From positions 62,001 through 126,000 of the forward strand of contig NZ_FZNR01000007.1 in assembly GCF_900188005.1 (NCBI RefSeq): a DNA stretch of 64,000 nucleotides. Reading direction: 5' to 3'. The notes beneath the pieces were generated by a model, which worked only from the letters and a program-made list of their open reading frames with translations, was not told the origin of the DNA and did not search any database. The stretch's first letter is position 1. The number at the start of each line of letters is the position of its first letter. Shown one piece after another: positions 25,816 to 33,920 of the stretch. This DNA comes from Actinoplanes regularis (GTDB lineage: Bacteria; Actinomycetota; Actinomycetes; Mycobacteriales; Micromonosporaceae). The position numbers and the translations under genes are program-made.

Positions 25816-26538
25816 CTAACGGACCACGACGGCCGTCACGGAGCGGGTCGTCGCGTCCGAGGTGGCCGTGAAGACCACACTGGCCGGCCGGCGGAACCGG
25901 CAGGCGTGGACGCCGGCCTCGTAGTGACAGGTCACGGCGTCCGCGGGGGTCGCCGACAGCAGGCCGGGCCCGAGGTTCACCACCCGCAGCGTCGCGCCCA
26001 GTCGCAGGCACGGCGACCACCAGGGCAACTCCTCGGCGGTGTCCAGATTCACCACGCTGCCCGCCGGTGAGCAGGCGGTCGACGGCTGCCCGGGTGCGGT
26101 CGCGGGCACCCGGACCAGCAACTCGCGCGCGCCCGTCGCCAGCGTGAGGCGGACGGTTCCGGTACGGATCAGGCGGCACTGGTAGGTGCCCGCCGCGTAG
26201 AAGCAGTCGACCATGGTGGCGGGCCGCGCGACCAGCGACCCGGGCCCGGTGTTGACGACGCGTACGACCCCGCCGACCGCGATGCACAGCGGCGGCAGCG
26301 CGCCGGGCTGCGCGGCGTCGACCTCATGGACCACCGCGCCCTCGCAGGCGGTGGCGCTCGTCGCGGTGGCCGCCGCCCGGGCGGCGCTTGTCGCGGTGGC
26401 CACCGCTCGGGCGGCGCTCGTCGCGATGGATGGTGACCCGGCCGCCGCCGTGGCGGCGCCGGTGGTGTCGGCCAGCAGCAGCGTGAGTCCGAGCAGCACG
26501 GCAGTGCCGAGCCGGTGGCGATACCAAGAGATGCGCAT
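25816..26538 (-). CDS. Secreted protein with two copies of an unrecognised beta domain
   Basis: A 240-residue exported protein. The signal peptide is residues 1-30 (RISWYRHRLGTAVLLGLTLL), followed by an Ala/Thr-rich repeat with a 10-residue period (SAARAVATAT twice). Two domains of about 80 residues then follow. The first starts CEGAVVHEVDAA and contains CIAVGGVVRVVNTGPG. The second starts CSPAGSVVNLD and contains CLRLGATLRVVNLGPG; each ends with a YxAG...CR.xR strand. They match the C-terminal domain of the lipoprotein at 23927. Start is the ATG at 26538, with GGAG 14 bases upstream. Located 54 bases upstream of the kinase start, so probably co-transcribed with it. Confidence 0.7.
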   Translation of the reverse strand: MRISWYRHRLGTAVLLGLTLLLADTTGAATAAAGSPSIATSAARAVATATSAARAAATATSATACEGAVVHEVDAAQPGALPPLCIAVGGVVRVVNTGPGSLVARPATMVDCFYAAGTYQCRLIRTGTVRLTLATGARELLVRVPATAPGQPSTACSPAGSVVNLDTAEELPWWSPCLRLGATLRVVNLGPGLLSATPADAVTCHYEAGVHACRFRRPASVVFTATSDATTRSVTAVVVR

Positions 26539-26733
26539 GACGGCGTTCACTCCTTCTTCGGGGGACTGTCCTCTCATCCGTCCCACCGCGACCCGCTTTC
26601 GTTCACCGTCACCGACGATTTCTTTGCCCGCGATCGAAAGTCGCACCGATCGACAAGGTCGACGGCCGTGGGGAGTACGTATTTCACAGTGCCGGCGACC
26701 GGAACCCTGGAGCGGGGCGGATGGTGCGGCCGG

Positions 26734-27483
26734 TCACGTGGCCTCCGGGTCAGGGCCGTTGACCGAGCGGCCACCGTCGACGGGCAGGACCGCTCCGTTG
26801 ATGAACGAGGCGGCGGGCGAGAGCAGGAACGCCACCGCGTCGGCGACCTCCCGCGGCGTGCCGACGCGGCCCAACGGGTGCAGCGCCGCCATCTGCGCGT
26901 CGACCTCCGGATGTACGGCCCGGTACCGCTCGTAGCGGGCAGTGGTGATCGACCCCAGGGCCACGGCGTTTGTACGGATGCCGGACGGACCGTGGTCGAC
27001 AGCGACAGCCCTGGTCAACCCCTCGATGGCGGCCTTGGCGGTAGCGTAGGCGAGGGCGCCGCGGACCGGCCGCTGAGCCTGGTGCGACGAGACGTTGACG
27101 ATGGCGCCGGGCCGGTCGTACCCGAGGAAGTGGTTGACGGCGGTGTGACAGCCGGTCACCGCGAGCGCCAGGTTGGCGCTGATCAGGCCGAGAACCTCCG
27201 GCGCGCTGGTGCCGGCCAGGCCGGCGTCCGGAAAGGTCGCCGCGTTGTTGACCCATCCGGCCAGCGGCCCGGCGGACTCGGCGATCTCCGCGGCCCGCCG
27301 GGCGACGTCCGGATCGGCGGCGTCGCCGGTGACCAGGGTGATGCGGTCGTGCCGCCGGTCGAGCCGCTCCACGACGTCGAGAACGACCACGTGGCCTTCG
27401 ACGGAGAGACGTTCGGCGACGGCCCAGCCGATCCCTCGGCCGGCTCCGGTGACGACGTACGACGGCGGCGCAGTGGCGGACAT
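26734..27483 (-). CDS. Short-chain dehydrogenase/reductase
   Basis: A 249-residue classical SDR. The nucleotide motif TGAGRGIG, NNAA, the catalytic Ser in VSSHQ and YATAK with the Tyr-Lys pair are all in place, and it ends with the FINGAVLPVDGG family signature. It should oxidise or reduce a secondary alcohol or ketone with NAD(P). Start ATG 27483 has a GGAG site; ATG 27498 is less likely. Single gene; substrate unknown. Confidence 0.9.
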   Translation of the reverse strand: MSATAPPSYVVTGAGRGIGWAVAERLSVEGHVVVLDVVERLDRRHDRITLVTGDAADPDVARRAAEIAESAGPLAGWVNNAATFPDAGLAGTSAPEVLGLISANLALAVTGCHTAVNHFLGYDRPGAIVNVSSHQAQRPVRGALAYATAKAAIEGLTRAVAVDHGPSGIRTNAVALGSITTARYERYRAVHPEVDAQMAALHPLGRVGTPREVADAVAFLLSPAASFINGAVLPVDGGRSVNGPDPEAT

Positions 27484-27603
27484 CGTTCCATGCTCCACGC
27501 CGGACAGCGGCAGGTGTGGAAACCCAGGTTGTTCTGCGGCCGCAGCCAGCCACCCGACGGGTCCCCGAGGACCGGGAACCCGTCGTGAAATGTATCGCGA
27601 TGG

Positions 27604-28128
27604 CTACCTTCCGGCGTTGTCGGCCTTCAGCGCCGCAGGGCGGAGAAAGATTTCCTTAAGCGCCTGATCACCGAAATTTGGTGGATTCCTGACAAAGCTC
27701 TGGTTCACCCGCGCCGACCACATCGATCCGTACTGCATCCAGAATGTTTGGAAATACGGGCTGTGCTCATAGACGTACGCGAAGTAGCTGTCCCAGTCGC
27801 CCGCGTATTCACCGAGGACATCCTCGCTGGTGACACACATTTCCGCCATGTTGGCCATCATCACCGACATACACGCCAGCTCCGCACACGTCTTCGAGTC
27901 GTCCGGCACCGGCAGGTCGGCGTGGAAGTAGGGCCAGAGATCCGCCCGCTCGACCAGGAACTTGTCGAACTCCAGCCAGCGCACCGTGATGTTCTGATAG
28001 AAGTGAGCGCTATTGATCTTCGCGTTCTGCGCGATCTGCCTGCGTAACAGCGTTCCCTGCCAGAAGGTGGCCCAGAATGCGGCCACCGCCACGATCAATC
28101 CGACGACGCTCACCTGTAAGCCGGACAC
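27604..28128 (-). CDS. Single-pass membrane protein, unknown function
   Basis: A 174-residue protein starting with a GTG at 28128 after an AGAGGA ribosome site. One hydrophobic helix at about residues 5-25 (VSVVGLIVAVAAFWATFW) is followed by a cytoplasmic region rich in aromatic residues. Its pattern, R-Q-I-A-Q-N-A-K followed by a helical domain with many Tyr/Phe/Trp, is seen in several uncharacterised actinobacterial membrane proteins. Base composition is clearly lower in GC than its neighbours, which hints at acquisition. Confidence 0.65.
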   Translation of the reverse strand: MSGLQVSVVGLIVAVAAFWATFWQGTLLRRQIAQNAKINSAHFYQNITVRWLEFDKFLVERADLWPYFHADLPVPDDSKTCAELACMSVMMANMAEMCVTSEDVLGEYAGDWDSYFAYVYEHSPYFQTFWMQYGSMWSARVNQSFVRNPPNFGDQALKEIFLRPAALKADNAGR

Positions 28129-28799
28129 GAATGATCCTCTCCACTGAGGGCGGCCATGCGGTTGCCGGCCACCCTAGGAGAATGGAGCGGAATGTCAAAC
28201 CCGCCAACGCCTACTCATATCGACCCTTGATCATTTTTATCCTCCGCAACGCTCCGCTCTCGATGCGGCGCAGAACGAGGATGCTCAGCGCGATCGCGGT
28301 CAATGTCGCTCAGCATCGAGCTGATACCGGTGTGGCCTGACCGCTGGCGCACCCCTGCGACCAGGCCGGACTGCTGGCGGGGCCGGCAAGCAGGAACAGC
28401 CCGGTTCTGAATGGCATCGAGCGGAACCAGCGGTAGGGCAGCCCGGCAGAGCGGCTCTGCTGCCACGCCGCGCGACCGTACAGGCCATCTTGGTCCTGTG
28501 CCGCACCGAACCAGCCGACCCGGGCCCTCTGGCTCGCTCTCATGATCTTTTTCAGCCATGTTCTCGGCGTGATCGGCGGCCTGCTGGATTGGGCGAGTGG
28601 CAGCAACCCCTTCCCCGCGGTGCTGAAGGGGCCGCTGCCTTCGCGGCGACGCTGCTCCTTCTGCCGGTACTGAACGCGACCGTCCTTGCGATCCGGGTTG
28701 CCAGGTACCGGGGTCGACCCGGCCCTGTGGCCGGTCAGCGCCGGGCCGGCGACCGCAACCAGTGCCCCGCGGGGTGTGACACGACAGCCCGACCCGCGG
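28129..28799. other. 671-base stretch without a supportable gene
   Basis: Between the membrane protein gene and the phosphotransferase remnant no frame has sustained coding character with a ribosome site. Short open frames exist on both strands, but they change composition within a few dozen codons. A leftward frame near 28220-28290 encodes a hydrophobic patch (LTAIALSILVLRRIES) that could be the tail of a lost membrane protein. I regard the whole stretch as decayed DNA next to the pseudogene. Confidence 0.5.
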
Positions 28800-29178
28800 T
28801 TGATCGCCTCGCGTGCGGTGTGCGGCCACCCTGGCCGCATGCCGCAGAACTTCTTGATCCACGGCGGGACTGTCGCGGTCGTGGACTGGGCGATCCCGCG
28901 GCGTGGCGCGGACTGGCTCGATACCGCCCTGATGATCGTCTGCTTCATCCGCGCCGCCATTCTCCGGCCGAAGCAGCACAATGGGCGCAGCGGGTGAAGC
29001 CTGGCGGACAGCCTCTCCGGAAGCGCTGCGGGCGTTCGCGGTCGCATGCGCCGCCCTCGACGCTGAACGGGCCTGTGGATCGCCGGCACCGCACCTGAGG
29101 CAACTGGCCGATGCCACGGTGGACTGGACGAGCTTTCTCGCCCTCGAACAGCGTCCACGGATCCGGTACGCCGATTGA
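28800..29178 (+). pseudogene. Decayed aminoglycoside-phosphotransferase-like gene (C-terminal part)
   Basis: Three frames joined end to end rebuild the C-terminus of an actinobacterial APH-type protein. NFLIHGGTVAVVDWAIPRRGADWLDTALMIV is the stretch after the catalytic loop (split here only for description: NFLIHGG, then VVDWAIPRRGADW). HSPAEAAQWAQRVKP is in a second frame, and AWRTASPEALRAF onward is in a third, ending at 29178. At least two frameshifts (about 28962 and 29000) are needed. The catalytic loop reads GHPGRMPQN, so the essential Asp of HxDxxxxN is a Gly. The N-terminal half is not recognisable upstream. Confidence 0.6.
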
Positions 29179-29228
29179 CCAGGCAGGGGGCAGATCCTCA
29201 ACGAGATTCCGCCCCCGCTGCCGTGATG

Positions 29229-30017
29229 TCAGGCGTTGAGTTTGTCGCGCCAGGTGATGAATTCGCGCAGGGCGGTGAGGTCGGGTTTCGGGCCTCCGAC
29301 GTGGATGGTGAACAGGCGTGCGCCGAGTTCGTACATCTTGTCGCGGTTGTCGGTGGTGGCCAGGACCGAGACCTCGATCTCGGCGGGGTCGCGGCCGAAG
29401 TCGGCGCAGTGACCGGCGAGGATGCCGAGTTTGCGTTGGAGGGTTTCGGGGTCGGAGAAGCTGTGCCAGATGTCGGCGTATTTCGCGGTGAGGCGCAGCG
29501 TCTTCTTCTCGCCGCCGCCGCCGATCAGGACCGGGATCTTGCGGGTGGGCGGCGGGTTGAGTTTGCCCCACCGGGATTCGATGCGGGGGAGTGCTTCGGC
29601 GAGGTCGTCGAGGCGGCCGCCGGCGGTGCCGAACGCGTAGCCGTATTCGGTGTAGTCGCGTTCGAACCAGCCGGAGCCGATGCCAAGGATGAGCCGGCCG
29701 GTGCCAGACTGGCCGGAGGAGCTGATGTGGTCGACGGTGCGGGCCATGTCGGCGAGCAGCTCGGGGTTGCGGTAGCTGTTGCAGGAGACCAGGGCGCCGA
29801 TCTCGACGCGGGAGGTGGCCTCGGCCCAGGCTGCGAGCATGGTCCAGCACTCGAAGTGCAGACCGTCCGGTTCGCCGCTCAACGGGTAGAAGTGGTCCCA
29901 GTTGAACAGGACGTCGACCCCCGCCTCCTCGGCCTCCGCCGCGGTGCGGCGGATGGTGGCGTAGTCCATGTGTTGCGGCTGCAACTGCAGTCCGATGCGA
30001 ACCGGCCTATCGATCAT
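29229..30017 (-). CDS. LLM-class F420-dependent oxidoreductase
   Basis: A 262-residue luciferase-like monooxygenase-family protein. VRIGLQLQPQHMDYATIRRTA, FNWDHFYPLSG, RLILGIGSGWFERDY and the IPVLIGGGGEKKTLRLTAKYAD block are characteristic of the F420-using LLM subfamily. It should transfer hydride between F420 and an organic substrate. The ATG at 30017 is the natural start; a longer upstream reading is proline-rich and not family-like. Monocistronic. Confidence 0.92.
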   Translation of the reverse strand: MIDRPVRIGLQLQPQHMDYATIRRTAAEAEEAGVDVLFNWDHFYPLSGEPDGLHFECWTMLAAWAEATSRVEIGALVSCNSYRNPELLADMARTVDHISSSGQSGTGRLILGIGSGWFERDYTEYGYAFGTAGGRLDDLAEALPRIESRWGKLNPPPTRKIPVLIGGGGEKKTLRLTAKYADIWHSFSDPETLQRKLGILAGHCADFGRDPAEIEVSVLATTDNRDKMYELGARLFTIHVGGPKPDLTALREFITWRDKLNA

Positions 30018-30151
30018 GTGGATGAGCCTAGTTGCAAGTGCCGTCCAGTTCCTGGCCGATGGCGGTGAACTCGCCCCTGGGGGAGTGTCGGCACCGCCAT
30101 CGTCGCAGGTGGCCCCAGCGGGTACGGATGGCCGCGTGGCCATCGTCCACG

Positions 30152-30328
30152 CTACTCACGCTCTCCGGAGTCCTCCGCTCGCCGGATCGCGCGAATCAGT
30201 CTGAGGGCGGTCTCGCGCCGGGCCGGGTTGCGCGACCAGAGGCCGACGGCGACGGCGAGGGTGATGCCGGCGCCCTCGACGAGGGCGCCCAGTGCTAAAA
30301 GGATGATCGGGTCGAACAGGTGTGACAT
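30152..30328 (-). CDS. Small single-pass membrane protein (58 residues)
   Basis: A short gene with good support: ATG at 30328 preceded by GAGGAG with a 7-base spacer, and a stop at 30152. The protein starts MSHLFDPIILLALGALVEGA, has one hydrophobic helix from about residue 7 to 31, and ends in a strongly charged tail (RRETALRLIRAIRRAEDS). A cytoplasmic basic tail after one helix suggests an inner-membrane peptide that could modulate another protein. No family recognised. Confidence 0.6.
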   Translation of the reverse strand: MSHLFDPIILLALGALVEGAGITLAVAVGLWSRNPARRETALRLIRAIRRAEDSGERE

Positions 30329-30659
30329 GGCGGCTCCTCGGCGTGTCCGGTCGGATATGCCTCAAAGCTGACGGGTGGGCCATGTCAACGGAAGTGTTCC
30401 GGATAGGAGGTCGTGATGTCTTGACGGGGTCGCGGAGGCCGCGCCGTCAGGGTCGATGTCAGCTGACAGATCGCGCCATCGGTCGCTGATCCAAAAAAGA
30501 CGGCCCGATGTCACCCACGCGCGCTTGACTCACCATTCCGATTGAATCGCCGAAAATGCCATAATCCAGCCAGCGGGCCCGTTGTCGACATTGATGGACC
30601 GTGAGAGTGTGGAACTTGAAAAAATTTGACAAACGCGATCTCGTCCGGAGCGCACTCAC
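30329..30659 (+). promoter_or_regulatory. 331-base intergenic region upstream of the FxSxx locus
   Basis: No gene is visible. The region holds a perfect 12-bp palindrome TGTCAGCTGACA (30457-30468), a candidate regulator site. Two AT-rich patches (30488-30500 and 30540-30640) include TTGACT at 30527, CATAAT near 30560 and TTGACA at 30626. The GTG start of the next gene follows GGAG with eight bases between. Which promoter is used cannot be decided. Confidence 0.4.
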
Positions 30660-33557
30660 GTGGCCATTCCTCTGCCCGGTCTGGACAAGTTACCGGTAGG
30701 TCCCGTCCGTAGTTTCGTCGAGGCTCTGCACGATCGTTATGACGCCGCGGGTCAGCCCGCCGCCCGGGTGATCTCGAGGGACACGCATCGGCTTCCCCAC
30801 GGCTTCGAGACGGTCTCCCACGAGACGGTGAGCGCCACCCTGCGAGCCAGCAACGTGCCCTCCTGGGAGAAGGTCCGGTCGATAGTCCACGTGCTGGCCG
30901 GCCGGGCCCCGTCCGGCTACGACCCCCGCGACCTCGATCAGCGGATGATCGAACTGTGGCAGCAGGCCAGGCGCGCCACCCAGGCGGGCGAGACCGGCGT
31001 CCCGGCCGACGTCGTTTCGAGCCGGCCGCCGCCGCACGATCCGGTGCCCGGCCCGGTCGTTCTGCCGCCGGTGCACCGTCGTCCGGCCTCTGGCGTCCGG
31101 CCGGCCGCCGTCCCGGAGTTCGCCGGCCGGGAGACGCTGATCGAGGCGATGCACACGGCGCTGAGCACCGGGCCGGACGTTCGCCTGGTGCTGTACGGGC
31201 CGGTCGGCGCCGGGAAGACCCAGGCGGTCCTGCGATACCTCGAGCGGCACGCCGACGGCACCCCGGTCTGGTGGGTGCCGGCGGGCACCGCCGAGTCGGC
31301 CCGGGCCTCGCTGCTCGAGCTAGCGGTGGAGCTCGGGCTCGAACCGCACCACCGGGTCGAGCGTATCGTGCGCCGGGTCCTTGACCTGGCGGAATCCGGG
31401 CGGATCCCACACCTGCTGGTCTTCGACGATCTCAGCGCGCCGGACCTGGCGAGTCTGGTGCCCAACGGCGGCCACGTCGTCATCACCACCCGCGACCCGG
31501 CCCTGGGCCACGACGGGTCCAGCCTCGGCATCGAGGTCACCGATCTGGACTCCGACGACGCCGGCCGGCTGCTGCGCCAGCACGAACCGGACGCGGCCGC
31601 CGAGGCGATCACGGACATCCTCAGCACGTACGGGCGTTCCCCGCTGGCGCTCGCCCAGGTCGTCGCCTGGTCGCGGGCGACCGGCGCACCGCTCGCCGCG
31701 GCGGCCGGAGCCGACCCGATCGATCGCCTGACGACCGTCCCGGTGGAGGGCTACCACAGCAGTGCCGCCTGGGCCGTGCTGTTCACCATGGACCGGCTGG
31801 AGGCCGCGAGCCGGTCGGCGCTGCTGCTGCTCAACACGCTCGCCTGCTTCGCCCCGGTGCCGGTCTCGAAGGAGTTGCTCGTCCGGGATCTCGCCGCCGG
31901 CGCGAGCATCGCCGGGCCGGAGGTGCCGGGCGACCCGGTCGCGATGAACATGGCTCTCGTCGAGCTCTGCCGGCACGGCATGGCCCGGCTCACCGGCGAC
32001 GACGACCGGATCGAGGTGCTGCCGCCGGCGCGGATCGTCGCCCGGCGCGCGATGTCGGGTGAGGAGCTTTCCCGGGCCCGCGCCTACGCCCACGCGCTGC
32101 TGGCCGCGGCCGACCCCGGCTGGCCCGATGATCAGAAGCAGACGGACCTCTACCGGGAGATCTCGGCCCATGTCCGGTCCACCGGCCTGGTCGACTCCCG
32201 CCACCCCGGCGCACGTTTGGCGGTGTATCACCAGATCCGTTTCCACTACCTGGCGGGGGACAACGCGACCGCGTGCGAGCTGGGCGAACAGGCTGACCAG
32301 CGGTGGCGTGACAACGGCAGCCTGGCAGCCGACGATCATCTCGTGCTGCGCACCTCGCAGGAGTGGGCGAACGCGCTGCGCGCCCTGGGACGCTACGACG
32401 AGGCCCGGGAGCTCACCCTCGGCGCGATCAGCCAGTTGCGACTGGATCCCGATTACGGGGAGAACCACCCGTACACCCTGGCCATGGCCAGCAGCCAGGC
32501 CGCCGACCTGCGAATCGCGGGGGATTACCAGCGGGCGCTCAGGATCGACCGGGAGACCCTTCAGCGCTGCTACAGCGCCTTTCCCCAGGATCATCCGCGC
32601 ACCACCATGAGCGGGCACAATCTCGCCATCAGTCTCCGGCTCTCCGGCGATTTCCGGGAGGCGGAGAAGGAGGATCGGGTCGCGCTGCGCCGGCACGAGA
32701 AGGCCTTCGGCGACGACAACTGGCGGACCCTGCTGTCGATCAACGCGCTCGCCGAGGACCTCAACGGACAGGGCCGTTACCGGGACGTGCTCAGTGAGGT
32801 GGAACCGCTGGTCACCAGGATCGAGCAGCGGGACCGGGCCGAGGGCCGCCGGCGGACCCGGATGGATCGGGGCCTAATCCTCGCGCAACGGGCCATCGCC
32901 CTGGCCCTGCGGGGCATCGGCCGGTTCGGCGAGGCGCTCGCCCGGCTGGAGGCTGTCCACGCCGAGTGCGTGGACCTGTTCGGCGAGGACAACCCGCACG
33001 CCCTCGCGCTGCGCATGAGTCACGCCAACACCCTGCACCTGCTGGGCCGGACCGAGGACTCGAGCCGTGAGATGCAGCAGGTCCACAACGACTACCGTGA
33101 CATGTTCGGAGCCGCGAACCCGCTCACCGTGGCCGCCGGGATCAACCTGGCCAACGTGCTGCGGGCCCGGGGCGAGCACGCCGCGGCGCTGAACATCGAC
33201 CGGGTCAGCAGCGAGGCCCTCCGCGAGACCGTCGGCCGTGATCACCCCTTCGCGGTCGCCGCGGAGGTGAACCTCGCCTCGGACTACGCCCTGGACTCGC
33301 ACCCGCACCGGCTCGCCGCCTCCCGGCGGGCGATGGAGCTGGCGAAGCAGGTGCACCCCACCGATCATCCGAACGTGGTCGCCGCGGAGGCCAACCTGGC
33401 CCTGGATCTCGGCGCGGCGGGTGAGCCGTCCGCGGCGGTCAAACATCGGCAGGCGATCCAGCATCTGCGCGGAATCTACAACCCGGACCATCCAATCACG
33501 GCTATGGCGGCTCGCGGTGTGCGGATCGACTGCGTTCTAGAACCGCCGATGCCCTGA
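30660..33557 (+). CDS. fxsT: STAND NTPase with HTH-like N-terminus and TPR array (FxSxx system, FxsT type)
   Basis: A 965-residue cytoplasmic protein. Residues 1-85 form an atypical XRE-like helix-turn-helix (VSHETVSATLRASNVPSWEKV). A proline-rich linker leads to an NB-ARC-like NTPase with Walker A GPVGAGKT (180-187), Walker B LLVFDDL near 252-258 and a sensor VVITTRDP. A winged-helix-like region follows, and from about residue 520 to the end there are many TPR/Kinesin-light-chain-type repeats containing the H-P-x-T/A pattern. FxSxx-COOH loci usually carry such TPR proteins. It starts from a GTG with GGAG upstream and lies 159 bases before the precursor gene. Confidence 0.85.
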   Translation: MAIPLPGLDKLPVGPVRSFVEALHDRYDAAGQPAARVISRDTHRLPHGFETVSHETVSATLRASNVPSWEKVRSIVHVLAGRAPSGYDPRDLDQRMIELWQQARRATQAGETGVPADVVSSRPPPHDPVPGPVVLPPVHRRPASGVRPAAVPEFAGRETLIEAMHTALSTGPDVRLVLYGPVGAGKTQAVLRYLERHADGTPVWWVPAGTAESARASLLELAVELGLEPHHRVERIVRRVLDLAESGRIPHLLVFDDLSAPDLASLVPNGGHVVITTRDPALGHDGSSLGIEVTDLDSDDAGRLLRQHEPDAAAEAITDILSTYGRSPLALAQVVAWSRATGAPLAAAAGADPIDRLTTVPVEGYHSSAAWAVLFTMDRLEAASRSALLLLNTLACFAPVPVSKELLVRDLAAGASIAGPEVPGDPVAMNMALVELCRHGMARLTGDDDRIEVLPPARIVARRAMSGEELSRARAYAHALLAAADPGWPDDQKQTDLYREISAHVRSTGLVDSRHPGARLAVYHQIRFHYLAGDNATACELGEQADQRWRDNGSLAADDHLVLRTSQEWANALRALGRYDEARELTLGAISQLRLDPDYGENHPYTLAMASSQAADLRIAGDYQRALRIDRETLQRCYSAFPQDHPRTTMSGHNLAISLRLSGDFREAEKEDRVALRRHEKAFGDDNWRTLLSINALAEDLNGQGRYRDVLSEVEPLVTRIEQRDRAEGRRRTRMDRGLILAQRAIALALRGIGRFGEALARLEAVHAECVDLFGEDNPHALALRMSHANTLHLLGRTEDSSREMQQVHNDYRDMFGAANPLTVAAGINLANVLRARGEHAAALNIDRVSSEALRETVGRDHPFAVAAEVNLASDYALDSHPHRLAASRRAMELAKQVHPTDHPNVVAAEANLALDLGAAGEPSAAVKHRQAIQHLRGIYNPDHPITAMAARGVRIDCVLEPPMP

Positions 33558-33716
33558 CCGATGGTGGCTATTTTTGTCAACCACGCTGGGGCGGCTGGAG
33601 TTCTGAAAAAACCTGTCGTGTGTTGTTGTTGGGGCCCTGCCAAGGGTCTGTCCCGGGTCGCCGTGGCGGTGTCATCGTGAATCCTGGGGCATTGACTTCA
33701 GTGTGGAGGCCGACCG

Positions 33717-33920
33717 GTGGGCGACGTTCCTGAATCGATCGCGGGCGATGATCAGCATAAGCCGGGCGATCTCGTCGACGTCTCGCATGTCTCGTTGACC
33801 GAACTGGTCGCCGCGCACGGCGACTCACCGGTGTCCCGCTCGATCGCGCGGCTGAGGCGGAATCTGGACGACCCCAACGGCGTACTGTCGGCGTTCAGCT
33901 CTTTCATCGACGAGCCCTGA
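33717..33920 (+). CDS. fxsA: FxSxx-COOH RiPP precursor peptide
   Basis: A 67-residue ribosomal peptide. The leader contains VDVSHVSLTELVAAHGDSP and a helical SIARLRRNLDDPNGV, matching known FxSxx precursors. The C-terminal core reads AFSSFIDEP: Phe60-Ser61-Ser62 fits F-x-S, and Phe63 and Ile64 are the following two residues. Three residues (DEP) extend beyond the canonical end. Phe60 or Phe63 are the likely cross-link sites for the cyclophane-forming maturase. GTG start at 33717 with a GGAGG site seven bases upstream. The stop overlaps the maturase ATG (TGATG). Confidence 0.85.
   Translation: MGDVPESIAGDDQHKPGDLVDVSHVSLTELVAAHGDSPVSRSIARLRRNLDDPNGVLSAFSSFIDEP

Noticed and set aside
28310..29201. 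Leftward open frames across the decayed region
   Set aside because: No ribosome site or recognisable domain; they overlap the better-supported phosphotransferase remnant on the other strand.
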